From contig CALXRJ010000067.1 in NCBI GenBank assembly GCA_944390615.1, forward strand, positions 1 to 13,683: a stretch of DNA of 13,683 nt. The letters are read 5' to 3'. Under the pieces are notes generated by a model, which was not told the DNA's origin, made no database searches, and worked only from the letters and a program-made list of their open reading frames with translations. The translations under genes and the position numbers were made by a program. This document shows positions 6,317 to 13,683 of the stretch, one piece after another. The number at the start of each line of letters is the position of its first letter. The stretch's first letter is position 1. The stretch is from an uncultured Clostridia bacterium (GTDB lineage: Bacteria > Bacillota > Clostridia > TANB77 > CAG-508).

Positions 6317-7315
6317 TTATTGTGCCTGAACAGCCGTTATGGCAATTACCCCCACTATATCATCAGCAGAACATCCACGGGATAAGTCATTTACTGGTTT
6401 TGCAATTCCTTGGCAAAGTGGTCCATAGGCTTCTGCTTTAGCTAATCTTTGTACTAATTTGTAGCCTATGTTTCCAGCATTTAAATCAGGGAATATTAAT
6501 ACATTTGCTTCTCCTTTTAATTGGCTTCCTGGTGCTTTAGATTTTGCTATTTCTGGTACAATAGCACTGTCTACCTGTAATTCTCCATCTACTAAAAGCT
6601 CCTTGTTTTTTTCTTTTACTAATTTAGTGGCTTCGATTACTTTTTCTGTTAGTTCTGATTTAGCACTTCCATAAGTTGAATAGGATAACATTGCAACTTT
6701 AGGTTCTGCTTGCACTAGTTGCTTGAAACTTTCGGCAGAAGATATAGCTATTTCTGATAATTCATCTGCTGTTGGATTTTGGTTTAATCCACTATCTCCA
6801 AATAGAAACGTTCCTTTTTCTCCATATTCACAATTAGGAACACACATTACAAAAAAGGCTGAAACAAGCTTTGTTCCTGGTTTTGTTTTTAAGATTTGAA
6901 GAGCAGGTCTTAGGGTATCTGCTGTTGAGTGAATAGCACCAGATACCAAACCATCTGCTTCTGATTCTTCATCTTTTAACATCATCATGCCAAAATAGAT
7001 TGGCTGTTTTAAAAGTTCTTTTGCTTCTTCTAAAGTCATTCCTTTGTTTTTTCTTAATTCATATAATTTTTCTGCATATTCTTCTTTCTTGTTGGAAGTT
7101 AATGGATTGATAATTTTAACTCCTTCTAAGTTTATTTGATATGCTTTTCCATCTTGTTTAATTTTTTCTTCATCTCCTAAAAGTATCACTTTGGCAAATC
7201 CTTGGCTGATAACTTTACTGGCTGCTTCTAGTACTCTTTTATCTTCTGACTCTGGTAAAATAATTGTTTTACTGTTTTTTCTAGCTCGATTTTTTATTTC
7301 CTCTATAAATGACAT
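6317..7315 (-). CDS. pta: Phosphate acetyltransferase (phosphotransacetylase)
   Basis: Transfers the acetyl group from acetyl-CoA to phosphate, giving acetyl phosphate for acetate kinase. 332 residues, the short single-domain form without the N-terminal extension of enterobacterial Pta. Recognisable parts are the N-terminal TIILPESEDKRVLEAA (17-32), DGLVSGAIHSTADTLRP (121-137), LFGDSGLNQNPTADEL (171-186), a SxSTxGSA motif (211-218) and the C-terminal NDLSRGCSADDIV (309-321) with the conserved Ser-Arg pair at 312-313. GGGAGGAA lies upstream of the ATG. It is 21 bases from the pseudo-subtilase gene and 17 from the first kinase copy, with no room for a promoter on either side, so these genes are probably co-transcribed. 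Confidence 0.95.
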   Translation of the reverse strand: MSFIEEIKNRARKNSKTIILPESEDKRVLEAASKVISQGFAKVILLGDEEKIKQDGKAYQINLEGVKIINPLTSNKKEEYAEKLYELRKNKGMTLEEAKELLKQPIYFGMMMLKDEESEADGLVSGAIHSTADTLRPALQILKTKPGTKLVSAFFVMCVPNCEYGEKGTFLFGDSGLNQNPTADELSEIAISSAESFKQLVQAEPKVAMLSYSTYGSAKSELTEKVIEATKLVKEKNKELLVDGELQVDSAIVPEIAKSKAPGSQLKGEANVLIFPDLNAGNIGYKLVQRLAKAEAYGPLCQGIAKPVNDLSRGCSADDIVGVIAITAVQAQ

Positions 7316-7336
7316 TTTTTAGTTCCTCCCTTTTGA

Positions 7337-9751
7337 TTAAATTTGTGCTTTCATGATTGTTAAGGTTTGATAAGATGTATTTCCATTACGATCTCTTATC
7401 CAAAAATAATAGGTTGTGTTAATGTCTAGTGATGTAGTGATAACAATTGGTTCTGTTCTTGGTACTACTGTTTGTGTGTTTACTTCATTTTCTGTTTGCT
7501 GGATAATATTTTCTGCAAATATCATATTACCCCATATTACATTATTTGGCAAACTGGTATTAATGCTATTGCTTTGTGTGTTCTGTGTATTTTGATTATC
7601 GGTTGTGTTTGTATTGTTTTCTTCTGTTACCTCAGATTCTACTTCCACAAATTCAGTTGGAACAGATAGGAAATTGGTAATTTGCCATCCGGTTATATCT
7701 AAATCTTTATTTAATGTGATTTCTACATGGTTATTGGTATTTCCAGTCCAATCTGCTGATACACTTACAGAAGAAATAATATTTCCTGCCCCTAATTCAT
7801 ATCTTCCTGCTTGTGGGAAACAATCTACTAGGATTTCTAATTCACTAACATTTCCTAGGTTATCTACGGCATATACTTTATATCTTCCATTTTCTTTCAC
7901 AGTTCTTGTGTTGTTTTCTTGTGACCAAGTATTTTGATCCCAACTAAATGGATTTTCATATAAACCAGATTCGGTATCTTCTGCTGTAACATTTATGGTT
8001 ACATAACCTGCTGATAAATTGTCTTGATTAATGGTATAGGCGATTTGTGGTGGAGTGGTATCAATTTTGTTTATTTCAATCGATTGTGTGGTTATGTTTC
8101 CTGCTGCATCTTGTATCCAAATAGAATAGGTTCCATTTTCTGTAATTTCTGATGTTACCTCTAAATTAGGTGTAACGCCTTCTATTGTTTGCCATTGTCC
8201 ACTTTGTGGTTCATTTTCATCTTTTGTTATGGCCCAAGCTGTTAATCTAATGTTGTCTTCTGCTATGATTTTTACTTGTTTTAAAACTTCCCATGTTTCA
8301 TTTTCATAGGTAATTTCTTTAAATTGTGGTGCTTGTTTGTCTATATCAACAATTGTTAAATTCTCAAAATTAGGATATCCATAACCATAAAGTTCATCTT
8401 TTCCTTCTTCTCCTAGATCTACACAAAAGTTTCTTAAAAAATTATAAATATCTAAAATCGTTGCATTTTTATCATAAGTTTTGATAAGTGCAATGGCAGA
8501 AACAATTTGGGCATTAGAGTATCCTGGTCCAGACCATCTTGAAATAGTTGAAGTTGTGTTAAAAATTTCTTCAATATCTGTACTAGGTGCTGCAAAATCT
8601 ATATATTCTCCTGTTCCAGAATAATCTGTAACACTTAAGTCTCTACCAAGAGACGAAATTGCTATTGTCATGCCATGATTGGCAGGGTAATTTTCTTTGT
8701 CATTTGTAGAAATAGAACATACTGGTACATTTTCTCTAAAAGCTCTTTCTAATACTTTGTCAATCGCTTCATGCTGACCATGGATTAATTCATAACAAAT
8801 GACATCTGCATGTTCAATTCCATAAGCAAGTGCCTGGATTATGCTGCCAACTGAAGTATATCCTTCTTGTGTTACGGTAACTAATGGCATAATTTTTACA
8901 TTAGAGGTTGTAGAATCTACTAGTACTTCTGCCATTCTACTTCCTTGTGCAATGGTTTCTCCTATTTCTTGGTTATCTAAAATAAAATTATAATAGTTTT
9001 CGTCTATTCTTTCATGGAAAAATTCATTTTGATAATCTAACCCATAGCCAATTGTTGCAATAACTATGTCAGCAGGATTTCCGTTTTCGTTTATAATATC
9101 TGCATAGTTATCTAACCCCATTGTCGTTACTCCTAATGAATGATGGCCTTTTAAATCTACTTGTGCCTCACCATACATGGTTTGTGATATGTCATTAATC
9201 GGCTCATCTATAAATATTTCATCATAAAATACTTTTTCAATATATGCTTGCTCTTGATAATAATTGTACATTGCTTTTGTTAATTTTTCTGAGTAAAAAC
9301 TAAGCATATATAAGCCATCTGCCAATTCTAGAATTTCTTCCCCTGGCACTTGTTCTTTTACTTCTTCTGCCTCAACAATAATGTTTTTGGTTTGAAATGG
9401 ATTCTTTATGGTAAATACCTGATTATTAACTGATATATCAAATACAGAATTGGATAATAAGTTTCTCATTTCTTCTTCTGAAGTATAGGCAATATTTTCT
9501 TGCTCTTCTGAGATATCAAATTCTTCTCTTAAAGATGTGTCTATGCCATCTCTTTTCACTTCTTTGGTATTCAAATCTATGGTGATTTCTGTAAAATAAT
9601 TTTTGCCAACTAATCCATCATCATAAGATATTTCTGGTTTTTGATTCATTTTTACTAGTATTATAATGGCTACAATGATGATGATAATTCCTATTATAAT
9701 TCCTGCTATTTTTAATGCTTTTTTTACTTTTGTTCTTGTTTTTCTTCGCAT
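7337..9751 (-). CDS. Membrane-anchored pseudo-subtilase with Ig-like domains
   Basis: 804 residues from the chosen start. A short basic N-terminus (RRKTRTKVKK) precedes one hydrophobic helix (about 15-34), so most of the protein should be outside the cell. Residues about 200-465 follow the S8 subtilase pattern, but every catalytic residue is replaced: the Asp motif reads IATIGYGLD (Gly235 for Asp), the HGTHVAG motif reads QGSRMAE (Gln269 for His) and the GTSMA motif reads GPGYS (Gly410 for Ser). The oxyanion-type Asn350 (STND) and the following YPA are kept. Two or more Ig-like modules follow (about 470-645, each ending in a D..GN turn), then a final beta-rich part with an Asn/Thr/Gln-rich linker (about 705-735). 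Proteolysis is unlikely; a surface binding or scaffold role is inferred. GGTGAGG five bases upstream favours this ATG over one six codons earlier (9769). It lies directly before pta. Confidence 0.75.
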   Translation of the reverse strand: MRRKTRTKVKKALKIAGIIIGIIIIIVAIIILVKMNQKPEISYDDGLVGKNYFTEITIDLNTKEVKRDGIDTSLREEFDISEEQENIAYTSEEEMRNLLSNSVFDISVNNQVFTIKNPFQTKNIIVEAEEVKEQVPGEEILELADGLYMLSFYSEKLTKAMYNYYQEQAYIEKVFYDEIFIDEPINDISQTMYGEAQVDLKGHHSLGVTTMGLDNYADIINENGNPADIVIATIGYGLDYQNEFFHERIDENYYNFILDNQEIGETIAQGSRMAEVLVDSTTSNVKIMPLVTVTQEGYTSVGSIIQALAYGIEHADVICYELIHGQHEAIDKVLERAFRENVPVCSISTNDKENYPANHGMTIAISSLGRDLSVTDYSGTGEYIDFAAPSTDIEEIFNTTSTISRWSGPGYSNAQIVSAIALIKTYDKNATILDIYNFLRNFCVDLGEEGKDELYGYGYPNFENLTIVDIDKQAPQFKEITYENETWEVLKQVKIIAEDNIRLTAWAITKDENEPQSGQWQTIEGVTPNLEVTSEITENGTYSIWIQDAAGNITTQSIEINKIDTTPPQIAYTINQDNLSAGYVTINVTAEDTESGLYENPFSWDQNTWSQENNTRTVKENGRYKVYAVDNLGNVSELEILVDCFPQAGRYELGAGNIISSVSVSADWTGNTNNHVEITLNKDLDITGWQITNFLSVPTEFVEVESEVTEENNTNTTDNQNTQNTQSNSINTSLPNNVIWGNMIFAENIIQQTENEVNTQTVVPRTEPIVITTSLDINTTYYFWIRDRNGNTSYQTLTIMKAQI

Positions 9752-9783
9752 AAAAACCTCACCTATCATTTCATTTGATTTTT

Positions 9784-9820
9784 CTACTTTTTATATTTTA
9801 CTTTAAAATATAAAAAATAG
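9784..9820. repeat. AT-only palindrome across the pseudo-subtilase promoter
   Basis: TTTTTATATTTTA and its reverse complement flank a 3-base centre on the minus strand, with an additional CTA/TAG at the outer ends. It covers the -10 box and spacer of the predicted promoter. It may be an operator, a weak hairpin ending the valS transcript, or a by-product of AT-rich composition. Confidence 0.5.
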
Positions 9821-9823
9821 CAA
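9795..9823 (-). promoter_or_regulatory. Possible promoter of the pseudo-subtilase-pta-ackA genes
   Basis: The -35 box is TTGCTA (9818-9823) and the -10 box TAAAAT (9795-9800), with a 17-bp spacer. The -35 match is moderate. It lies in the 105-base gap after valS, where I see no convincing valS terminator, so read-through from valS is also possible. Confidence 0.5.
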
Positions 9824-9856
9824 TATATTTTTCGGGACGGAGGAAAAAAATATTTT

Positions 9857-12520
9857 TTATTGTTTTAATTTGGAAAGCATTTCCTGGTATTTTTCAAGTT
9901 TTGCTCTTTCTTCTTCTACTTTTTCCTTTGGTGCTTTATTTACAAATCCAGGATTATTTAGCATTTTTTCTGCTCTTTGGATTTCAAATTCTATTTTTTT
10001 CATTTCTTCTTCTTTTCTTTTGGCTTCTTCTTCTAAATCTACTAACCCTTCTAATGGCATATATAATTCTATTCCATCTTTTATTATACTAACAGCATTT
10101 TCTGCAATGCCTTGTTTATTTTCTTGTAGGGTGATTTTTTCTCCAAATCCCAGTTTTTGTATGAAATCTTGGGCTTCTTGTATTTCTTTTTTATATTTTG
10201 TTGTTACAAAAATAAGTTCTACCTTTTTGGTTGGATGAACATTCATCTTAGCTCTTACATTTCGTATTTCTACTATGATTTGTTTGATTATTTCAATAAA
10301 GTTTTCTTCTAAATCATAACAAAAGTTTTCTTTTGCTTTTGGCCATTTGGATATCATTAAATCTTTGTTATTATATGGTACTAAATTTCGATAAATTTCA
10401 GTAGTTACAAATGGCATAAATGGATGTAATAGTTTCATAGAAATACCAAATACATAGTCTAATACAAAACATACTCTTACCTTTTCTTCTTCGTTTTCAC
10501 TGTATATTCTTGATTTTACCATCTCAATATACCAGTCACAAAATTCATCTCTAATAAAGCCATAAATTTTGTCTAATGCAATTCCTAAATCATAGTTTTC
10601 TATATTTTGGGTAACTTCTTTAACTAATTTATCTAGTTGATTGATAATCCATTTATCTTCAATTTTTATAGCATTTTCTTTCCATTCATGATTGACAAAA
10701 TTTTTATCATAAAATGCAAATATTTTTTCATCTTCTACTAAATTCATGGTAATAAATTTAGCTGCATTCCAAATTTTGTTGGCAAAGTTAGATGCTTGCT
10801 CTAATTTTTCTGGCATATATTTTATATCATTTCCCATCGTAGTTCCGGAAAGTACAGAAAATCTTAAAGCATCTGCGCCATATTTTTCGATTACTTCTAG
10901 TGGGTCTACTCCATTTCCAAGTGTTTTTGACATTTTTCTTCCTTGGCTATCACGAATAATGCCATGAATTAATACATCTTTAAATGGTACTTCATCTGTA
11001 AATTCTAATCCTTGTGTCATCATCCTAGATACCCAAAAAGTTATGATATCAAATCCTGTTACTAATACACTGGTTGGATAAAATCTTTTATAATCTTCAC
11101 TTTCTTTATTTGGCCAACCAAGTGTTGAAAATGGCCATAGAGCAGAACTAAACCAGGTATCTAAAGTATCTTCGTCTTGGTGGATATGGGTGGAACCACA
11201 TTTTTCACATTTTTCAGGGGTTGTTTTGGAAACATTAATTGCGCCACAATCCTCACAATAATACGCTGGAATTCTATGTCCCCACCAAAGTTGACGGGAT
11301 ATACACCAATCTTGAATGTTGTCTAACCAGTTAAAATATTGTTTTTCATATCGTTTTGGAATAAATCTTGTTTTTCCTTCTCTTACTGCATCTGCTGCTC
11401 TTTTTGCTAAATCTTTCATGCTAACAAACCATTGCATGGATATTTTTGGTTCTATTGTGGTTTTACATCTTTCGCATTTTGCTACGTTGTGTGTATAATC
11501 TTCTGTTTCAACAAGTGCTCCTAGTTCTTCTAGTTTTTTGACAATTTGTTTACGCGCTTCTAATAAATCTAGTCCTTTTAACTCTGGCACTAAATCACCC
11601 ATTTTGTAATCTTCATCAAATACTTCTATTATCTCTAGTTGATGTCTTAATCCAACTTGATAATCATTCATATCATGTGCAGGTGTAATTTTTACACAAC
11701 CTGTTCCAAATTCTTTTTCTACATATTCATCTGCGATAATTGGAATTTCTTTATTCATAATTGGTAAAATACAGGTTTTTCCTACTAAATTTTTATATCT
11801 TTCATCCTCTGGATGAACCGCAACTGCTGTATCTCCTAACATGGTTTCTGGTCTGGTTGTTGCAACTTCTATATATTGGTCCTTTTCTCCTACAATTGGG
11901 TAACGAATATGCCATAATTTAGTTTCTTCTTCCTTATATTCTACTTCTGCATCAGAAATCGTTGTTTTACAACTTGGACAATAATTTACCATTCTGGTTC
12001 CTTTATAAATAAGTCCTTTTTGGTATAAACTCACAAATTGCTCTAATACGGCATCAGACATGGATTTGTCTAGTGTAAATCTGTTTCTTTCCCAATCACA
12101 AGAACATCCTAGCTTACGTTGCTGTGTTTGGATAATACCACCATATTCATGGGTCCACTCCCAAGCTCTTTCTAAGAATTTTTCTCTTCCTAAATCTTGC
12201 TTGGTAAGTCCTTCTGCTTTTAATTTTTGAACTACCTTCATCTCAGTCGAAATAGCTGAGTGGTCTGTTCCAGGAAGCCAAAGACAATCATAACCTTGCA
12301 TTCTTTTAAATCGAATTAAAACATCTTGTATGGTTCCATCTAAAGCATGCCCCATATGCAATTTTCCTGTTACATTAGGTGGTGGCATCATAATACAATA
12401 TGGCGTTTTGTCTGGATCCATACTTGGTTTAAAATACCCTTTTTCTTCCCACTCTTGATAGATTTTTTCCTCAAATTCCTCTGGTTTATACTTTTCTGAT
12501 AATTTGTGCTTTTCTTTCAT
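9857..12520 (-). CDS. valS: Valyl-tRNA synthetase
   Basis: Class I aminoacyl-tRNA synthetase that charges tRNA-Val. 887 residues, normal for the bacterial enzyme. PPPNVTGKLHMGH carries the HIGH motif (HMGH, 55-58). The editing domain contains ATTRPETMLGDTAVAV (from about 220). Two pairs of CxxC knuckles (181-184 with 349-352, and 422-425 with 438-441) look like zinc sites. DTWFSSALWPFSTLGW precedes the KMSKS loop, which here reads KMSKT (529-533). The C-terminus is the charged coiled coil typical of ValRS (about 820-887). The start is set by AGGAGA six bases upstream; an ATG eight codons earlier (12544) has no such site. A valine T-box leader controls it. Confidence 0.97.
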   Translation of the reverse strand: MKEKHKLSEKYKPEEFEEKIYQEWEEKGYFKPSMDPDKTPYCIMMPPPNVTGKLHMGHALDGTIQDVLIRFKRMQGYDCLWLPGTDHSAISTEMKVVQKLKAEGLTKQDLGREKFLERAWEWTHEYGGIIQTQQRKLGCSCDWERNRFTLDKSMSDAVLEQFVSLYQKGLIYKGTRMVNYCPSCKTTISDAEVEYKEEETKLWHIRYPIVGEKDQYIEVATTRPETMLGDTAVAVHPEDERYKNLVGKTCILPIMNKEIPIIADEYVEKEFGTGCVKITPAHDMNDYQVGLRHQLEIIEVFDEDYKMGDLVPELKGLDLLEARKQIVKKLEELGALVETEDYTHNVAKCERCKTTIEPKISMQWFVSMKDLAKRAADAVREGKTRFIPKRYEKQYFNWLDNIQDWCISRQLWWGHRIPAYYCEDCGAINVSKTTPEKCEKCGSTHIHQDEDTLDTWFSSALWPFSTLGWPNKESEDYKRFYPTSVLVTGFDIITFWVSRMMTQGLEFTDEVPFKDVLIHGIIRDSQGRKMSKTLGNGVDPLEVIEKYGADALRFSVLSGTTMGNDIKYMPEKLEQASNFANKIWNAAKFITMNLVEDEKIFAFYDKNFVNHEWKENAIKIEDKWIINQLDKLVKEVTQNIENYDLGIALDKIYGFIRDEFCDWYIEMVKSRIYSENEEEKVRVCFVLDYVFGISMKLLHPFMPFVTTEIYRNLVPYNNKDLMISKWPKAKENFCYDLEENFIEIIKQIIVEIRNVRAKMNVHPTKKVELIFVTTKYKKEIQEAQDFIQKLGFGEKITLQENKQGIAENAVSIIKDGIELYMPLEGLVDLEEEAKRKEEEMKKIEFEIQRAEKMLNNPGFVNKAPKEKVEEERAKLEKYQEMLSKLKQ

Positions 12521-12526
12521 AATATC

Positions 12527-12532
12527 TCTCCT
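12527..12532 (-). promoter_or_regulatory. Ribosome binding site that decides the valS start
   Basis: AGGAGA on the minus strand, six bases before the ATG at 12518-12520. A small hairpin (CTTAAAT at 12559-12565 pairing with ATTTAAG at 12545-12551) lies just upstream. The bases between it and the T-box terminator (about 12566-12600) hold no gene that I can see. Confidence 0.75.
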
Positions 12533-12605
12533 TTCATTTTTCAACTTAAATGGAACAAATTTAAGCTATAACAACTGCTAGGACGGCTTACCGCTAAAAA
12601 ATAGT

Positions 12606-12654
12606 AAAAACAAAATTCGCCCTCATATGTTTTACACATACAAGGGCGAATTTT
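12606..12654 (-). terminator. T-box-controlled terminator in the valS leader
   Basis: AAAATTCGCCC and GGGCGAATTTT end an 18-bp stem (12637-12654 with 12612-12629, including two G-U pairs in RNA) around a 7-base loop, followed by GTTTTT. It begins two bases after the T-box sequence, the standard position for the terminator that competes with the antiterminator. Confidence 0.95.
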
Positions 12655-12865
12655 CTCCGCGGTACCACCTTTATTCATTATTATAACTAATAATCTCTTC
12701 CTAAGTTTTTAACGGTACTTAACCGGATATACTTACTATTTGTTCACTATACCAGCTCCAAAGCTACTTTCTATTTGCTCTATTTAAGAAGCTTTCAGCC
12801 TATGACTTCTATTCTCTAAAAATGGATGCAAATATACTCCTCTTTTTCTTTGCTTTTCTTTTTAT
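12606..12865 (-). promoter_or_regulatory. Valine T-box riboswitch leader of valS
   Basis: The conserved T-box AAAGGTGGTACCGCGGA lies at 12656-12672. Its UGGU would pair with the ACCA end of a tRNA with discriminator A, as in tRNA-Val. Upstream is a stem I region of about 120 bases whose base appears to pair GGAGTATA (near 12837) with TATATCC (near 12725). A GUA valine codon sits on the 3' side of that stem (12734-12736; a second GUA at 12730-12732), a plausible specifier. Uncharged tRNA-Val should stabilise the antiterminator and allow valS transcription. The right boundary is estimated from the promoter. Confidence 0.92.
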
Positions 12866-12871
12866 AAGGTT

Positions 12872-12900
12872 ATTTTACCGTGATTTTTCCTTTTTGTCAA
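12872..12900 (-). promoter_or_regulatory. Sigma-A-type promoter of the valS T-box leader
   Basis: Consensus -35 TTGACA (12895-12900), 17-bp spacer, and -10 TAAAAT (12872-12877). The -35 box begins only six bases after the enolase stop codon. Confidence 0.85.
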
Positions 12901-12906
12901 TATTTT

Positions 12907-13683
12907 TTATACATTTAATCCTTTTCTTCCTGCATAGATAGCTGCATTTCCTAAATCATTTTCAATATTTAGTAATCTATTATATTTAGCAACTCGATCG
13001 GTTCTGCATGGTGCTCCTGTTTTAATTTGTCCTGCATTGGTTGCAACTGCAACATCAGCAAGTGTTGTATCTTCTGTTTCACCAGAACGATGTGATACAA
13101 CTGCTGTATATCCATTCTTTTTAGCAAGTTCTATTGCATCTAATGTTTCTGTTAAAGTTCCAATTTGATTTAATTTAATTAAAATACTATTGGTTACTCC
13201 TAAATCTAATCCTTTTTGTAATCTCTTGATATTGGTTACAAATAAGTCATCTCCAACTAATTGAACTTTCTTTCCTAGTCTGTCAGTTAATTTTTTCCAT
13301 CCATCCCAGTCTTCTTCTGCTAATCCGTCTTCTACAGAAATAATTGGGTATTTATTGCATAATTCTTCGATAAAGTCTATCATTTCATCACATGTTTTGG
13401 TAACTCCTATTTTCCAGAAATGATATTGTCCTTCTTTTCCAATTTTCTTTGCTTCATCATACATTTCTGTTGCAGCACAGTCTAAGGCTAAAGCTACTTC
13501 TTCTCCTGGTTTGTATCCAGCTTTTTCAATCGCTTGCATAATGAAAGATAATGCTTCATCTTCGTCTTTTACGTTTGGTGCAAATCCTCCTTCATCTCCA
13601 ACAGCAGTAGATAATCCTTTTTCTTTTAATACTTTCTTTAAGTTATGGTAAATTTCTGCTCCCATTCTCATACATTCTGTGAA
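12907..13683 (-). CDS. eno: Enolase, 5' part missing
   Basis: Interconverts 2-phosphoglycerate and phosphoenolpyruvate in glycolysis and gluconeogenesis, in the cytoplasm with Mg2+. The last 258 residues are present and the frame runs open to the right edge, reading FTECMRMGAEIYH at the boundary. Motifs seen include STAVGDEGGFAP with the catalytic-loop Glu, LALDCAATEMY (metal Asp), ISVEDGLAEEDWDGW (metal Glu), LVGDDLFVTN (metal Asp), ILIKLNQIGTLTET with the catalytic Lys, VSHRSGETED (the family signature) and the C-terminal KTGAPCRTDRVAKYNRLL. A full enolase has about 430 residues, so roughly 170 are outside the window. No terminator lies between its stop codon and the valS promoter. Confidence 0.98.
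   Translation of the reverse strand, partial: FTECMRMGAEIYHNLKKVLKEKGLSTAVGDEGGFAPNVKDEDEALSFIMQAIEKAGYKPGEEVALALDCAATEMYDEAKKIGKEGQYHFWKIGVTKTCDEMIDFIEELCNKYPIISVEDGLAEEDWDGWKKLTDRLGKKVQLVGDDLFVTNIKRLQKGLDLGVTNSILIKLNQIGTLTETLDAIELAKKNGYTAVVSHRSGETEDTTLADVAVATNAGQIKTGAPCRTDRVAKYNRLLNIENDLGNAAIYAGRKGLNV

Noticed and set aside
7337..9751. Active secreted subtilisin-like protease
   Set aside because: All three catalytic positions are substituted (Gly, Gln, Gly).
9830..9856. Possible valS terminator (ATATTTTT with AAAAATAT)
   Set aside because: The stem is AT-only, the loop is long and no T-run follows on the minus strand.

Overview
The window is AT-rich and every protein gene lies on the minus strand, so transcription runs from high to low coordinates. 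Low GC, strong AGGAGG-type ribosome binding sites, TTGAnA/TAAAAT sigma-A-type promoters, a T-box leader on an aminoacyl-tRNA synthetase gene and a pta-ackA acetate module all point to a fermentative, low-GC Bacillota, most likely a Clostridia-class anaerobe. That placement is inference; I cannot name a genus.

In transcription order: (1) the 3' part of enolase (12907-13683) enters at the right edge. (2) Six bases after its stop codon begins a consensus promoter for a valine T-box leader with terminator (about 12865-12606), followed by valS (9857-12520). (3) After a short AT-only palindrome and a likely promoter comes a membrane-anchored protein with a subtilase fold that has lost all three catalytic residues, followed by Ig-like domains (7337-9751). 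(4) Tightly spaced behind it are pta (6317-7315) and two tandem acetate kinase genes that overlap by an ATGA (5007-6299 and 3820-5010). The first kinase copy is divergent and may not be a normal acetate kinase. (5) The 3384-3819 gap holds a roughly 246-bp nested palindromic element, an intrinsic terminator that shares bases with it, and a promoter. (6) An 833-residue protein joins an unassigned N-terminal region, a deaminase-type metal site split by a charged insertion, and a C-terminal Rossmann-like domain resembling the SLOG nucleotide-sensor fold (882-3383). It ends at a strong terminator. (7) A new promoter with an operator-like dyad drives the start of a COG2509-like FAD-dependent oxidoreductase that runs off the left edge (1-639).

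Functionally, enolase, Pta and AckA belong to the glycolysis-to-acetate energy route: acetyl-CoA to acetyl phosphate to acetate plus ATP. ValRS is translation housekeeping under tRNA-charging control. The parts that are not routine are the deaminase/SLOG-like fusion, the pseudo-subtilase in front of pta-ackA, the divergent second acetate kinase and the palindromic element. The deaminase fusion is the best candidate for an under-described nucleotide-signalling or defence function, but no partner gene is adjacent, so this remains a hypothesis.
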